This document shows positions 8,538 to 17,199 of a stretch of DNA of 64,000 nucleotides, one piece after another. Numbering within the stretch: the first letter of the stretch is position 1; each line of letters starts with the position of its first letter. The position numbers were made by a program, and so were the translations under genes. The notes beneath the pieces are model-generated. The model was not told where the DNA came from and did no database searches. It saw only the letters and a program-made list of their open reading frames with translations. The stretch is from Kribbella flavida DSM 17836 (GTDB taxonomy: Bacteria > Actinomycetota > Actinomycetes > Propionibacteriales > Kribbellaceae), in contig NC_013729.1 of NCBI RefSeq assembly GCF_000024345.1, positions 4,774,001-4,838,000 on the forward strand. Direction: 5' to 3'.

Positions 8538-9695
8538 ATGACCGAGCAGCCGACCGGCGGCGACCTGTCCCGGCTGCGGCAGCTCAACGCAGTGGCGGTC
8601 ATGCGGGCACTGCGCGACGACAAGCCGCTGACGCTGACGGAGCTGGCCAGGCGAACCGGCCTGTCACGCGCTTCCACCGAAGATGTGGCGCGGGAGTTGA
8701 TCGAGCGGGGCTGGGTGGCCGAGGTGGAGCCGACCGTGGGCACCGTGGGGCGGCCCGCCCGCCGTTATCGGTTCCGCGCCGACGCCGGGCGGGTGCTCGG
8801 CGTCGACATCGGAGGTCACACGATCCGAGCCTTGGTCACGGATCTCGACGGCGAGGTCCTGCACACCAGCACCGTCGCTGTGACGCCCCAGCTCGGCCGT
8901 CCAGAACGCCTCACCGCGCTGGACCGCTGCGTCATCTCGGCGCTTGCCGGGGCTAGAGTCACGCCCGGGCAGATCTGGTCGACCGGCGTCGCCACCACCG
9001 GCCTGGTCGACGGCACCGGCCGGGTGATGCTCTCCGACTCGCTGGCCGAGTGGACCGGCGTGGATCTCGCGGAGCACCTGCGCCGCCTGGTGGCGGCACC
9101 GGTCCGGGTGGAGAACGACGGCAAGCTCGCTGCGCTCGCCGAAGCCTGGCGCGGAGTCGCCCGGCACGCCAAGGACGTGGTCTTCCTGCTGGCCGGCGTC
9201 CGGACCGGTACCGGCCTGATCATCGACGGCAAACTTCACCGCGGGTTCGGCAACGCCGCGGGCGAGATCGGCGCCCTGCCGGCCGCCGGCTGGCTGAAGG
9301 CGCCGGACCACCTGCGTGCCTGGTCAGGCGGCAAGGACGAGTTCGAGGACGTCTTCCAGGCCGCCCGCGACGGCGACCGCGCCGCCGTCACGGCGGTCCG
9401 CCGGTACACCCGCGACATCGCGGTGGGCGTCTCTGCCCTGGTCCTCACGCTGGATCCGGAGCTGGTGGTGATCGGTGGTGGCTTCTCCCGGTCGGCCGAC
9501 GTCATGGTCCAGCCACTGCGCGACCAGCTCGACCGCTGGTGCCTGCGGACACCGGAGATCCGGATTTCGACGTTCGGCGGCGAGGGGGTCGCCTACGGTG
9601 CCGTCCGGCTGGCTCTCGAGCAGGTCGAGACGGCTCTGTACGAGGGAACCGAGCTGCCCTCGGCCACCATGGCCATCACCGCCGGCCGGAAGTGA
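8538..9695 (+). CDS. ROK-family transcriptional regulator
   Basis: A 385-residue protein starting at ATG 8538 with GAGGGG upstream. N-terminal winged helix (about 12-70: LTLTELARRTGLSRASTEDVARELIERGW) and an actin-like sugar-kinase fold (about 78-380) with GVDIGGHTIRALV and NDGKLAALAEAW. The typical ROK zinc motif (CxCGxxGC) is absent, and the usual GEIGH is GEIGAL. Its ligand binding and glycolytic activity are therefore probably altered, which suggests a dedicated sensor. It lies directly before two DUF4832 proteins and most likely controls them in response to a sugar derivative. Confidence 0.9.
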   Translation: MTEQPTGGDLSRLRQLNAVAVMRALRDDKPLTLTELARRTGLSRASTEDVARELIERGWVAEVEPTVGTVGRPARRYRFRADAGRVLGVDIGGHTIRALVTDLDGEVLHTSTVAVTPQLGRPERLTALDRCVISALAGARVTPGQIWSTGVATTGLVDGTGRVMLSDSLAEWTGVDLAEHLRRLVAAPVRVENDGKLAALAEAWRGVARHAKDVVFLLAGVRTGTGLIIDGKLHRGFGNAAGEIGALPAAGWLKAPDHLRAWSGGKDEFEDVFQAARDGDRAAVTAVRRYTRDIAVGVSALVLTLDPELVVIGGGFSRSADVMVQPLRDQLDRWCLRTPEIRISTFGGEGVAYGAVRLALEQVETALYEGTELPSATMAITAGRK

Positions 9696-9708
9696 TGCTC
9701 ACGACCCC

Positions 9709-9740
9709 TTGACACAGTTTCCCTGGACTCCATGATTAAT
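9709..9740 (+). promoter_or_regulatory. Promoter of the DUF4874/DUF4832 pair
   Basis: A consensus -35 TTGACA (9709-9714) is followed after 17 nt by ATGATT (9732-9737), a fair -10. The CTCCATGATTAAT element overlapping the -10 resembles the ATTCCATC repeats ahead of the ROK gene, so a repressor could block this promoter. Confidence 0.5.
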
Positions 9741-9779
9741 CCCAACCACTCGGGATGGACAGGGAAGGACCCACCGCCC

Positions 9780-11543
9780 ATGAGGCCTGCTCGCAATCGC
9801 TCGTTGAAGTCCGTGCTGACACCGCTCGCCGGCATCATCGCCGGCAGCCTGCTGGCCACGCTCGGCACCGTCTCCCCCGCCTACGCCACCATCAGTGGCC
9901 CGTCGGCCACCAACACCGCGACCACAGTCACCTATCAGTTCACCTACACCGGCGCTCCGGAGCACGCGCGGACCTACATCGACACCGATCGCAGCGCCGC
10001 GACCGGCTTCGCGCAGAACGGTGTCGGGGCCGACTACCTGCTGGAGAACGGCAGCCTGTACCGGCACAACGGCGGCGGCTGGAGCTGGACCTCGGTCGGA
10101 GCCGTCACGTACTCCGCGACCGGCGGAGTGGCGCGCTGGACGGTCAACCGGGCCGACCTGGCCGAGACTGCCACGCCGAACGACGCCGATCTGGTCTTCC
10201 AGGTCGAGAGCCCGCTGGAGACCTCCGCGAAGTACACGCACGTCTACAGCGGGAGCAGCGGTTCAGGACAGGTCAACTACGTGGCGTCGAACGACAACTT
10301 CGCCAATCCCGAGCGTGGGTTCTACCACCACACCGGCGACTGCGACAAGAACGACTTCTCGGCGGCGACCTTGCAAGGCTACCGGTCCAGCCAGGGCATC
10401 TCGCTGGTGATGTGTGTCTTCTACCTCGCGGAGTACAAGAACTCGGCGATCGGGCAGTCTGCGCTCGACCAGCTCCAGCAGCAGCTGACGACCGTCCGCG
10501 CGGCCGGGCTGAAGATGATCCTGCGCTTCGCGTACACGACCTCGACGGCCGGCGACGACGCTCCGCTGTCCCGGGTGCACGCCCATCTCGACCAGCTGGC
10601 GCCGTACCTGAGCAGCAACAACGATGTCATCGCCGTCATGCAGGCGGGCTTCGTCGGAGCCTGGGGCGAGTGGTACTACACCCAGAACTTCGGCAACGCC
10701 GGCGTGATCAGTGCGACCGACTGGGCGAACCGCAAGGCCGTCGTCGACAAGCTGCTCAGCGTGCTGCCCACGGACCGGATGATCCAGGTCCGGACGCCGA
10801 AGCTCAAGCGGACGATGTACTCGACCAGCCCGGTGGCAGCCGGCCAGGCCTACAACGGCACCACGCTGTCCAGGGTCGGGCACCACAACGACTGCTTCCT
10901 GGCCAGCCCGGACGACTTCGGGACCTACGAGAACACCTCGGTCGAGTACCCGTACCTGCAGGCGGAGACCACCTATCTTGCGATGGGCGGCGAGACCTGC
11001 GCGTCGAATCCGCCGCGATCCGACTGCCCCACCGCTGTCAGCGAACTCGGGCAGTTCCACTGGTCCTACCTGAACGTCGACTACGAGCCGACTGTCCTCA
11101 ATGCGTGGAGTTCCGGCGGCTGCATGGCCGACGTCACCAGGCGTCTCGGCTACCGCTTCACCTTGCAGACCGGCACCTTCCCGGCTACCGCTACCCGAGG
11201 CGGTGGTCTGCCCGTGACGATCAACCTGCGCAACGACGGCTTCGCCACGCCGTACAACCCTCGTCCCGCCGAGCTCGTACTCCGCAACACCGCCACCGGC
11301 GCGATCCAGCGGCTCGCGCTGAGCACCGACCCGCGCCGCTGGACCGCCGGCTCGACGACCACGATCTCGCAGACACTCACCGTCCCCACGAGTCTCCCGA
11401 CGGGTACCTACACCCTCCTCCTCAACCTCCCTGACCCGCAGCTGTCCAACCGTCCGGAGTATTCCGTGCGCTTCGCCAACCAGAACACCTGGGAAGCAGC
11501 GACCGGGATGAACTCGCTCCTCCGCACCGTCACCATCAGTTAG
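9780..11543 (+). CDS. Secreted DUF4874/DUF4832 protein with extra N-terminal beta domain
   Basis: A 587-residue protein starting at ATG 9780, with GGAAGGA 10 nt upstream; an in-frame ATG at 9732 falls in the promoter. Signal peptide 1-36 ends VSPAYA. Residues 37-160 look like a beta-sandwich domain (YIDTDRSAATGF, ADYLLENGSLYR). From about 165 comes DUF4874 with NPERGFYHHTGDC, ILRFAYT and QAGFVGAWGEWYY, then DUF4832 with VGHHNDCFLASPDDFGTY, HWSYLN and a C-terminal Ig-like part. These domains resemble TIM-barrel glycoside-hydrolase folds, and GxWGEWYY carries a likely acidic residue. Probable extracellular glycan-active enzyme; substrate unknown. Confidence 0.88.
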   Translation: MRPARNRSLKSVLTPLAGIIAGSLLATLGTVSPAYATISGPSATNTATTVTYQFTYTGAPEHARTYIDTDRSAATGFAQNGVGADYLLENGSLYRHNGGGWSWTSVGAVTYSATGGVARWTVNRADLAETATPNDADLVFQVESPLETSAKYTHVYSGSSGSGQVNYVASNDNFANPERGFYHHTGDCDKNDFSAATLQGYRSSQGISLVMCVFYLAEYKNSAIGQSALDQLQQQLTTVRAAGLKMILRFAYTTSTAGDDAPLSRVHAHLDQLAPYLSSNNDVIAVMQAGFVGAWGEWYYTQNFGNAGVISATDWANRKAVVDKLLSVLPTDRMIQVRTPKLKRTMYSTSPVAAGQAYNGTTLSRVGHHNDCFLASPDDFGTYENTSVEYPYLQAETTYLAMGGETCASNPPRSDCPTAVSELGQFHWSYLNVDYEPTVLNAWSSGGCMADVTRRLGYRFTLQTGTFPATATRGGGLPVTINLRNDGFATPYNPRPAELVLRNTATGAIQRLALSTDPRRWTAGSTTTISQTLTVPTSLPTGTYTLLLNLPDPQLSNRPEYSVRFANQNTWEAATGMNSLLRTVTIS

Positions 11544-11558
11544 CCCAAGGAGATCCCT

Positions 11559-13004
11559 GTGAAACGGCCCATCGTGTTACGGCCCGTCGTGAAGAGGCTG
11601 GGCACCGCCATCGCCTTGCTGGGTCTGGCCCTGCCGACCCAAGCTGCCGTTGCCGACGACAACGGATTGACGAGCACCCGGAACTACACCCCGTCCAGTG
11701 AGGTGATCGCCAACCCGGAGCGTGGTTTCTACCACCACACCGAGACGCACTACCGGCCCGACGGCAGCGGCTACGTGCCCCTCGACCAGACGACGCTGCG
11801 CACCTTCCGGACCCAGGAGAACATCACCCAGATCCTGCGGGTGTTCTACCTGGAGAAGTTCGCCGGCCAGGACACCATCGACAAGGCCTACCTGGACAAG
11901 GTCCGGGCCGACTTCCGAATCCTCCGCGCCGCCGGGGTGAAGGCGATCGTCCGGTTCGCCTACGCCAAGCCGCCGAGCTGGCCGCCGACGACGCCGTACG
12001 GCGACGCGCCACTGGCCCGGGTGCTCAAGCACATCGACCAGCTGACCCCGATCCTGCGGCAGAACGCCGCCGTCATCGAGCTGGTCCAGCAGGGGTTCAT
12101 CGGGTTGTGGGGCGAGGGCTACTACACCGACCACTTCTCCGACCCGACCGACCCGAGCGTCGTCACCGACCAGAACTGGGCCGACCGCCGGGCGGTGACC
12201 GACGCGCTGCTGCGGGCTCTCCCCCGCGACCGGACGATCCAGGTGCGGACGCCGTACATGAAGCAGCGCATGTTCGGAGTGCCGACCGGTGCCGCGGGAG
12301 CGCTCAGCGCAAGTCAGGCGTACGACGGCTCGCCGGTCGCGCGGGTCGGGCATCACAACGACTGCTTCCTGGCCAGCCCGGACGACTTCGGGACCTACCT
12401 GAGTGACCCGGTCGAGCTCGACAAGGACTTCGTCGCGCAGGAGAGCAGGTACCTGCCGCAAGGTGGTGAGACGTGCGCGGTGAACTCACCGCGGTCGGAC
12501 TGGCCGTCGGCGTCCGAGGAGATGGCCAGGCTGCACTTCTCCTACCTGAACATCGACTACCACCAAGACGTCCTGGCGTCCTGGGGTGACAACATCACCA
12601 CCGCGAAGAAGCAGCTCGGCTACCGCTTCGCGCTCGTCCGGGGGACCTTCACCCACACCACGCGGCCGCGCGGAGACGTGTCGATCAGCCTCGACATCCG
12701 CAACGACGGCTGGGCCGCTCCGTACAACCCGCGGAAGGTGCGGCTGATCTTCCAGGGCGACCGGCACAGCCACACCGTGACACTGCGTGCGGACCCACGC
12801 CGCTGGGCGTCCGGCACGACCACGACGCTCACCCAGAAGGTCCGCGCACCCGCCGTCCCAGGCCGCTATCGCCTGCTGCTCGAAATCGCCGACCCCCGCC
12901 TGCCCAACCGCCCCGAGTACTCCGTCCGCCTTGCCAACCAGGGCGTCTGGCAGGAGGCCACCGGCTACAACGACCTGGCGCAGACTGTCACAGTCGGCCG
13001 CTAG
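11559..13004 (+). CDS. Second secreted DUF4874/DUF4832 protein (tandem paralog)
   Basis: A 481-residue paralog starting at GTG 11559, with AAGGAG 8 nt upstream and only 15 nt after the previous stop, so clearly one operon. Signal peptide about 1-32. It repeats the whole core of its neighbour: NPERGFYHHTETH, IVRFAYAKPP, QQGFIGLWGEGYY, DRTIQVRTPYMKQRM, VGHHNDCFLASPDDFGTY and PRRWASGTTTTLTQ. It lacks the 125-residue N-terminal beta domain. In the acidic motif the neighbour has GEWYY and this one GEGYY, a difference near the presumed active site that could change specificity. The pair looks like an old tandem duplication. Confidence 0.88.
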   Translation: MKRPIVLRPVVKRLGTAIALLGLALPTQAAVADDNGLTSTRNYTPSSEVIANPERGFYHHTETHYRPDGSGYVPLDQTTLRTFRTQENITQILRVFYLEKFAGQDTIDKAYLDKVRADFRILRAAGVKAIVRFAYAKPPSWPPTTPYGDAPLARVLKHIDQLTPILRQNAAVIELVQQGFIGLWGEGYYTDHFSDPTDPSVVTDQNWADRRAVTDALLRALPRDRTIQVRTPYMKQRMFGVPTGAAGALSASQAYDGSPVARVGHHNDCFLASPDDFGTYLSDPVELDKDFVAQESRYLPQGGETCAVNSPRSDWPSASEEMARLHFSYLNIDYHQDVLASWGDNITTAKKQLGYRFALVRGTFTHTTRPRGDVSISLDIRNDGWAAPYNPRKVRLIFQGDRHSHTVTLRADPRRWASGTTTTLTQKVRAPAVPGRYRLLLEIADPRLPNRPEYSVRLANQGVWQEATGYNDLAQTVTVGR

Positions 13005-13100
13005 GGCGTGTTGATCGATTCCCTGCGTGCTGCGCGGTGCTCAGGTTTCAGGTGCGGAGAACCTCCGGAGGGGTGGCTGGTCCAAGGCGCGCCCTAGCGG
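12998..13100. repeat. Inverted repeat bounding the convergent gap
   Basis: CCGCTAGGGCGTG at 12998-13010 and CGCGCCCTAGCGG at 13088-13100 are inverted copies (12 of 13). Each arm contains the stop codon of its flanking gene. The 77-nt interior holds a small CGGAG/CTCCG hairpin. It may work as a bidirectional terminator, or be the scar of a small inverted-repeat element. Confidence 0.55.
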
Positions 13101-13732
13101 CCTGCGGCCAGGTCCTCGCAGATGTCCCAAGCGGCCTGCCGCAGAAGCGCCGCGGTACCCACGTCCAGCCCTTTCACCGGCACCTCGACGCCGACCGGAT
13201 CCTGCTCCAGCAGCGCGATCAGGAACACGCACGCCGCCAGGTAGCTGCCGGCGAGCGCCGGATGGCTGTTGTCGGCGTCGTGCAAAACCGGTTGGTCGTG
13301 CGTGGCCAGGAACCGCTGCCACACCATCCCGACCGGCACCACCGTCGCCCCGAGCTCCGCCGCGACGCTCCCGTACGCCGTGGTCAGCGCTTGCTGCGTC
13401 TCCGGAGCGTTCCGCCGCGCCCAGGTCAGGTACAAGGCGGTCCGTGCCCCGGCGGCCTCGATCGCGGCGTGGAAGTCGCGCACGCTGTCCTGCATCCGGG
13501 CCGGGTTCTTCACCGGCAAGGTGCTCTGCTCCTGCAGGACCACCGTGTCGTAGCCGCCGCTCGCGATCGCCTCGAGCGCCGTGCCGGCGTTGAGGTGCTG
13601 GCGCAGCGACGCGCCGCCGGCGGAGATCAGCCGGTGCTCGACCTCGATCCCGCGCGCGGCCGCCAGTCCCGCGAGCAGGCCGGGCAGGTTGTTCCGGGCG
13701 GTGAAGCTGTTGCCGATGTACAGGATCCGCAC
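13094..13732 (-). CDS. SGNH/GDSL-type hydrolase
   Basis: A 212-residue protein from a GTG at 13732: VRILYIGNSFTARNNLP is SGNH block I with the nucleophile Ser, ISAGGASLRQHLNAG covers block II, VVLQEQS block III, and HDADNSHPALAGSYLAA block V with the catalytic Asp/His pair. Such proteins are esterases or acetyl-esterases acting on sugars or lipids. No signal peptide is seen from this start. A longer reading frame begins at 13867, but its first 45 codons would run through a strong terminator and lack family similarity, so the shorter start is preferred. It converges with the DUF4832 operon and could act on the same glycan. Confidence 0.82.
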   Translation of the reverse strand: MRILYIGNSFTARNNLPGLLAGLAAARGIEVEHRLISAGGASLRQHLNAGTALEAIASGGYDTVVLQEQSTLPVKNPARMQDSVRDFHAAIEAAGARTALYLTWARRNAPETQQALTTAYGSVAAELGATVVPVGMVWQRFLATHDQPVLHDADNSHPALAGSYLAACVFLIALLEQDPVGVEVPVKGLDVGTAALLRQAAWDICEDLAAGR

Positions 13733-13766
13733 CTGCCGACCGTACTGCACCCGCGGTGCGCGGCGG

Positions 13767-13812
13767 AAAAATAGGGGCTCGGCCTGGCCGTCACGGGGGG
13801 AACGGCCAGGTC
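13767..13812 (-). terminator. Intrinsic terminator after the MMPL gene
   Basis: On the minus strand, a GACCTGGCCGTT / GACGGCCAGGCC hairpin (arms 13801-13812 and 13781-13792; inner 9 bp perfect, loop 8 nt) is followed by a run of five T (13771-13767). It lies 77 nt beyond the MMPL stop codon, the right place to end that transcript. Confidence 0.7.
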
Positions 13813-13888
13813 GAGCCGGGAAGGAAGGTATCGATTCCAGCGGGCTCTCGGCAAGCCCCTGTGACAAATCGAGACCGGACAGTCACAT

Positions 13889-15928
13889 TCAATGCCCGAC
13901 GACCGGTCGGCCGGGCCACCAGAACCGGTCGCCGAGCAGGAACGCCAGCGCCGGTACGACGACCGTGCGGACCAGCAACGTGTCGAGCAGCACGCCGACG
14001 CAGACGATGACGCCGACCTGGGTCAGCGTGATCAGCGGCAGCACGCCGAGCACCGCGAAGACGGCGGCGAGCAGGAGTCCGGCGCTGGTGATGACGCCAC
14101 CGGTGACCGCCAGCGCGGTGCGCATCCCGGCCCGGGTACCGGCGGTCCGGGCCTCTTCGCGGGCGCGGGTACTGAGGAAGATGTTGTAGTCGACGCCGAG
14201 CGCCACCAGGAAGAGGAAGGACAGCAGCAGCACCGACCCGTCCAGGGCGGGAAAACCCAGCACGCGATCGAAGATCAGCCAGCTCGCGCCGAAGCTGGCG
14301 AAGAACGAGGCGACCACCGTGAGCAGGAGCAGGAACGGCGCCAGCAGCGACCGCAGGACGGCGACCAGGACCAAGCCGACCAGCAGCAGGACGAGCGGGA
14401 TGACGATCAGCTGGTCCCGCCGGTCGGCGGTGCGCAGGTCGAGGCTCTCGGCCGCACCACCGCCGACGAGCACGTCGGGACTGACGGCGTCGAGCTGACT
14501 CCGCAACGCCCGGAGCGCGTCGAACGACTCGGCACTGCCCGGCTCCGAGGTGAGCACCACGTCGAACTGCGCGAGCTGATCACTGCGGGAGCCCGGCCGC
14601 ACCGAAGCCACGCCGTCGACGTCCTGCACCAGCTCGGTGATCTCCGCGGACTGGCCGGTGGGGCCGATCACCCGCACCGGCTCGGTGGTCCCGGCCGGGA
14701 ACGCGGCGGCCAGCACCTTGGCTCCGCGGACCGACTCGGGTTCGACCCGGAACTGCTCGTTCTGGGCCAGGCCGGTACGGACACCGACGGTGCCGGCCGC
14801 GCACCCGGCCAGCACGATCGTCGACGCGACCAGAACCAGCACCGGGCGACGCGCGACCACTCCACCGAGCCGGCCCCAGATCTTGCCGTCGCGCGCCGCG
14901 TCGCCGACCCGCGGGACGAACGGCCAGAAGATGCCACGTCCGAAGACGGCGAGCGCGGCCGGAAGCACCAGCAGCCCGGCGCACATCGCCAGCGCGATGC
15001 CGATGATGCAGGAGACCGCGATGCCGCGCAGGGTTTCGGTGCTGGCCAGCAGCAGGATCGCCAGCGCGCCGATGACCGTGCCGCCACTCGCGAGCACCGG
15101 CTCCGCCACCCGGCCTACGGCGGTCCGCAGGGCGGCCAGGGCGTCGTCGGTCGCGCGCAGTTGCTCGCGGTACCGGGCGATCAGCAGCAACGCGTAGTCG
15201 GTCGTGGCACCGAAGACGAGCACGCTGGTGATGCCGGTGACCTGACCACCCGCGGGCAACCCGAGCGCGGCCAGCGCCTGCTCCGACAATGCGGTGGTCA
15301 CCTGCTCGGTCAGCGCGACGACGATCAGCGGCACGAGGACCAGCCCCGGGCTGCGATAGGTCAGCAGCAGGAGCAGGGCGACGACCGCGGCGGTCACCAC
15401 CAGCAGCCGGATGTCCGCGCCGTCGAAGACCCGGGTCAGGTCGGTGGTGAACGCCGGCGGTCCGGTGACCTGGACGTCGACCCCGGATGGCAAGGACTCC
15501 CGCACCTTGCCGCGCAGGTCGTCGATCTGACGCTCCGTTTCCGCCTCGTCGGCGGCCGGCAAGGGCAGGACCACCAGCGCCACCTGGCCGTTCTCCGCGA
15601 ACTGCACCGGCGCCACCTGGCCGCCGGGCGCCAGCGGGCGCAGGGACTGCGCGACTTGCTGCACGGCTCCCCGGTCGGCCTCGGACAGCCGGCCGTCGCC
15701 CGGCCGGCTGAACACGATCAGCGCCGCGGTCTCGTCGGCCTTCGGCAGGCTCTCCCGCAACTGCTCCACCCGCGCGGACTCGGCGCTGGTCGACAGCCCC
15801 GTCGCCGACCGGGGCTCGGCCGGCGTCGCGGTCGGCAGCAGCAGCACCAGGACGGCGACCGCGAAGGCACCGAGCAGGACGAGGGCCGCCGACCTCCGCG
15901 AGCGCAGGACGGATCGAGTACCTGACAC
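13889..15928 (-). CDS. MMPL/RND-family membrane transporter
   Basis: A 679-residue protein with the duplicated RND layout: TM1 (about 15-32), a large extracytoplasmic loop, five clustered TMs (about 170-330), a second TM near 365-385, a second loop, and five more TMs (about 500-670). MMPL signatures are GATTDYALLLIARYREQL in the first half and LGVDYNIFLSTRAREE in the second; the Asp-Tyr pairs are the proton-relay sites. MMPL proteins export lipids or amphipathic drugs using proton motive force. It is divergent from a MarR gene with paired operators in between, which strongly suggests drug- or lipid-inducible efflux. Confidence 0.93.
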   Translation of the reverse strand: MSGTRSVLRSRRSAALVLLGAFAVAVLVLLLPTATPAEPRSATGLSTSAESARVEQLRESLPKADETAALIVFSRPGDGRLSEADRGAVQQVAQSLRPLAPGGQVAPVQFAENGQVALVVLPLPAADEAETERQIDDLRGKVRESLPSGVDVQVTGPPAFTTDLTRVFDGADIRLLVVTAAVVALLLLLTYRSPGLVLVPLIVVALTEQVTTALSEQALAALGLPAGGQVTGITSVLVFGATTDYALLLIARYREQLRATDDALAALRTAVGRVAEPVLASGGTVIGALAILLLASTETLRGIAVSCIIGIALAMCAGLLVLPAALAVFGRGIFWPFVPRVGDAARDGKIWGRLGGVVARRPVLVLVASTIVLAGCAAGTVGVRTGLAQNEQFRVEPESVRGAKVLAAAFPAGTTEPVRVIGPTGQSAEITELVQDVDGVASVRPGSRSDQLAQFDVVLTSEPGSAESFDALRALRSQLDAVSPDVLVGGGAAESLDLRTADRRDQLIVIPLVLLLVGLVLVAVLRSLLAPFLLLLTVVASFFASFGASWLIFDRVLGFPALDGSVLLLSFLFLVALGVDYNIFLSTRAREEARTAGTRAGMRTALAVTGGVITSAGLLLAAVFAVLGVLPLITLTQVGVIVCVGVLLDTLLVRTVVVPALAFLLGDRFWWPGRPVVGH

Positions 15929-15959
15929 AGTGACTCCCAGCAGATCGGTCGAGAATTAC

Positions 15960-15989
15960 CTTGCTGATCGAGTATCTTGATGATCAAGA
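15960..15989. promoter_or_regulatory. Two MarR-type operators between MMPL and marR-like genes
   Basis: TCTTGATGATCAAGA (15975-15989) is a perfect 7-1-7 palindrome, and CTTGCTGATCGAG (15960-15972) is a second copy differing at two positions from CTTGATGATCAAG. The two 13-bp cores start 16 bp apart. They lie between the divergent starts (15928 and 16004) and overlap where both promoters must be. This is the standard arrangement for a MarR dimer repressing itself and the exporter. Confidence 0.75.
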
Positions 15990-16003
15990 CAATAGGAGGA
16001 CGG

Positions 16004-16498
16004 GTGACCACGCGCAAGCCGGCGGACGGCGAGCGGGAGGAACTGGTGCGGCTGATCCAGACCCTCACCGCCGAGAGCCAGCGGATCGGTCATGCCTTCG
16101 CGCACCGGCACGGCGTGCACGGCACCGATGTCGAGGCGCTGATCCGGGTCCTGGTCGGCGGCGCCGACGGCCGGCCGCTGACCGCTGGTGAGCTCGCCTC
16201 CGAGCTCGGCCTCACCACCGGCAGCGTGACCAGCCTGCTCGACCGGCTGGAGCGGGCCGGGCACGTCCGCCGCGAACGCGACGAGCGGGACCGCCGCCGG
16301 GTCAACCTGCACTACGGCGAAGCGGGGCTCGCCCTGGCCCAGCAGTTCTTCACCCCGCTCGGCAGCCTGCACCGCTCGGTCACCGCCGACTTCTCCCCCG
16401 CCGAGCTGGCCGTCGTACGGCGGTACCTGGCGGCCACCATCGAGGCGTTCCGGACCTACCGGGAGCAGCTCGACAAGCCGTTGAACGACCTGCCCTAG
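16004..16498 (+). CDS. MarR-family transcriptional regulator
   Basis: A 164-residue protein from GTG 16004, placed 4 nt after a perfect AGGAGG; an in-frame TTG at 15977 lies inside the operator and is rejected. The winged helix is LTAGELASELGLTTGSVTSLLDRLERAGHVRRERDERDRRRVNLHYG, with the recognition helix at TTGSVTSLLDRLE and the wing DERDRRR. Flanking helices form the dimer and ligand pocket. It very likely represses the divergent MMPL exporter and itself, and is released by an exported compound. It converges with the anti-sigma gene, sharing CTAG. Confidence 0.93.
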   Translation: MTTRKPADGEREELVRLIQTLTAESQRIGHAFAHRHGVHGTDVEALIRVLVGGADGRPLTAGELASELGLTTGSVTSLLDRLERAGHVRRERDERDRRRVNLHYGEAGLALAQQFFTPLGSLHRSVTADFSPAELAVVRRYLAATIEAFRTYREQLDKPLNDLP

Positions 16499-17199
16499 GC
16501 CGGCAGGGTGCCGCGGATGACGCTGTCCAGGGAGTGCGCGGGGTTGCCGTCGTCGGGCTCCAGGGACACGTCGACGATCCGGTAGCCCTGAGCCGGCAGG
16601 TCACTGGGAAGCTGGAAGGTGCCGTCGTGGCCGGCCGCGAGCACGCCGAGGGAGACCATGCGTTTGCCGTCCTCGTTGATCAGCCACACCTCGTAGTACC
16701 CGCTGGCCGCACTCAGCCCGGACGCGGAAACCTTGAGCTGTGGGCCTGTTGCGGCCTGGACCAGCCCCGCCGTACCGTCGCCGGTCTTGCCGTTCAGCGG
16801 CGCCAGCTTGATGACGGTCTCCGGCGCGGCCGCCGGGACGTCGTCGCCACCACGGAGCAGCAAGGTGCCGCCGATGCCGACACCGATCCCGACGATCGCC
16901 GCGACACTCGCCGCCAGCACAACCGCCCGCCGGCTCCACCCATCCGTACGCCGTTCAGGCCGTACAACAGAGTCGACCGGGACGGACAGACCCAGCTCAG
17001 CCGTGATCCGTTGCCAGACTTCCCGCGGCGGGTTCTCCAGCTCCGGCAGGTCGTCGACCGTCGCGGCCAGCTCCCGCAGCTCGTCGAGACTCGCCTGGCA
17101 GGCCGGGCAGCTGCGGAGGTGGCCGGTGGCTCGCTCGTCGGGCTGCGACTGCTCGAAGGCCCACTGGGCCAGCAGCTCGTCGTCAAGATGCGTCGTCAC
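16495..17199 (-). CDS. RskA-like anti-sigma factor
   Basis: A 234-residue protein: N-terminal zinc anti-sigma domain with HxxxCxxC (H27, C31, C34 in HLRSCPACQ), one membrane helix (about 92-115) and an extracytoplasmic RskA domain (120-234) with YYEVWLINEDGKRMVSLGVL and SLEPDDGNP. It should hold the upstream-encoded sigma factor at the membrane until regulated proteolysis releases it, as for RskA/SigK of mycobacteria. The start ATG overlaps the sigma gene by 17 bp, so the two are translationally coupled. Its stop shares CTAG (16495-16498) with the convergent MarR gene. Confidence 0.92.
   Translation of the reverse strand: MTTHLDDELLAQWAFEQSQPDERATGHLRSCPACQASLDELRELAATVDDLPELENPPREVWQRITAELGLSVPVDSVVRPERRTDGWSRRAVVLAASVAAIVGIGVGIGGTLLLRGGDDVPAAAPETVIKLAPLNGKTGDGTAGLVQAATGPQLKVSASGLSAASGYYEVWLINEDGKRMVSLGVLAAGHDGTFQLPSDLPAQGYRIVDVSLEPDDGNPAHSLDSVIRGTLPA

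Noticed and set aside
13001-13020. CTAGGGCGTGTTGATC as an insertion-sequence end.
   Set aside because: It looks like some IS5-type ends, but there is no transposase, no target duplication and the interior is under 100 bp; kept only as an inverted repeat.
13733-13867. N-terminal extension of the SGNH hydrolase to an ATG at 13867.
   Set aside because: The extension crosses a strong terminator hairpin with a T-tract and has no family-like residues.
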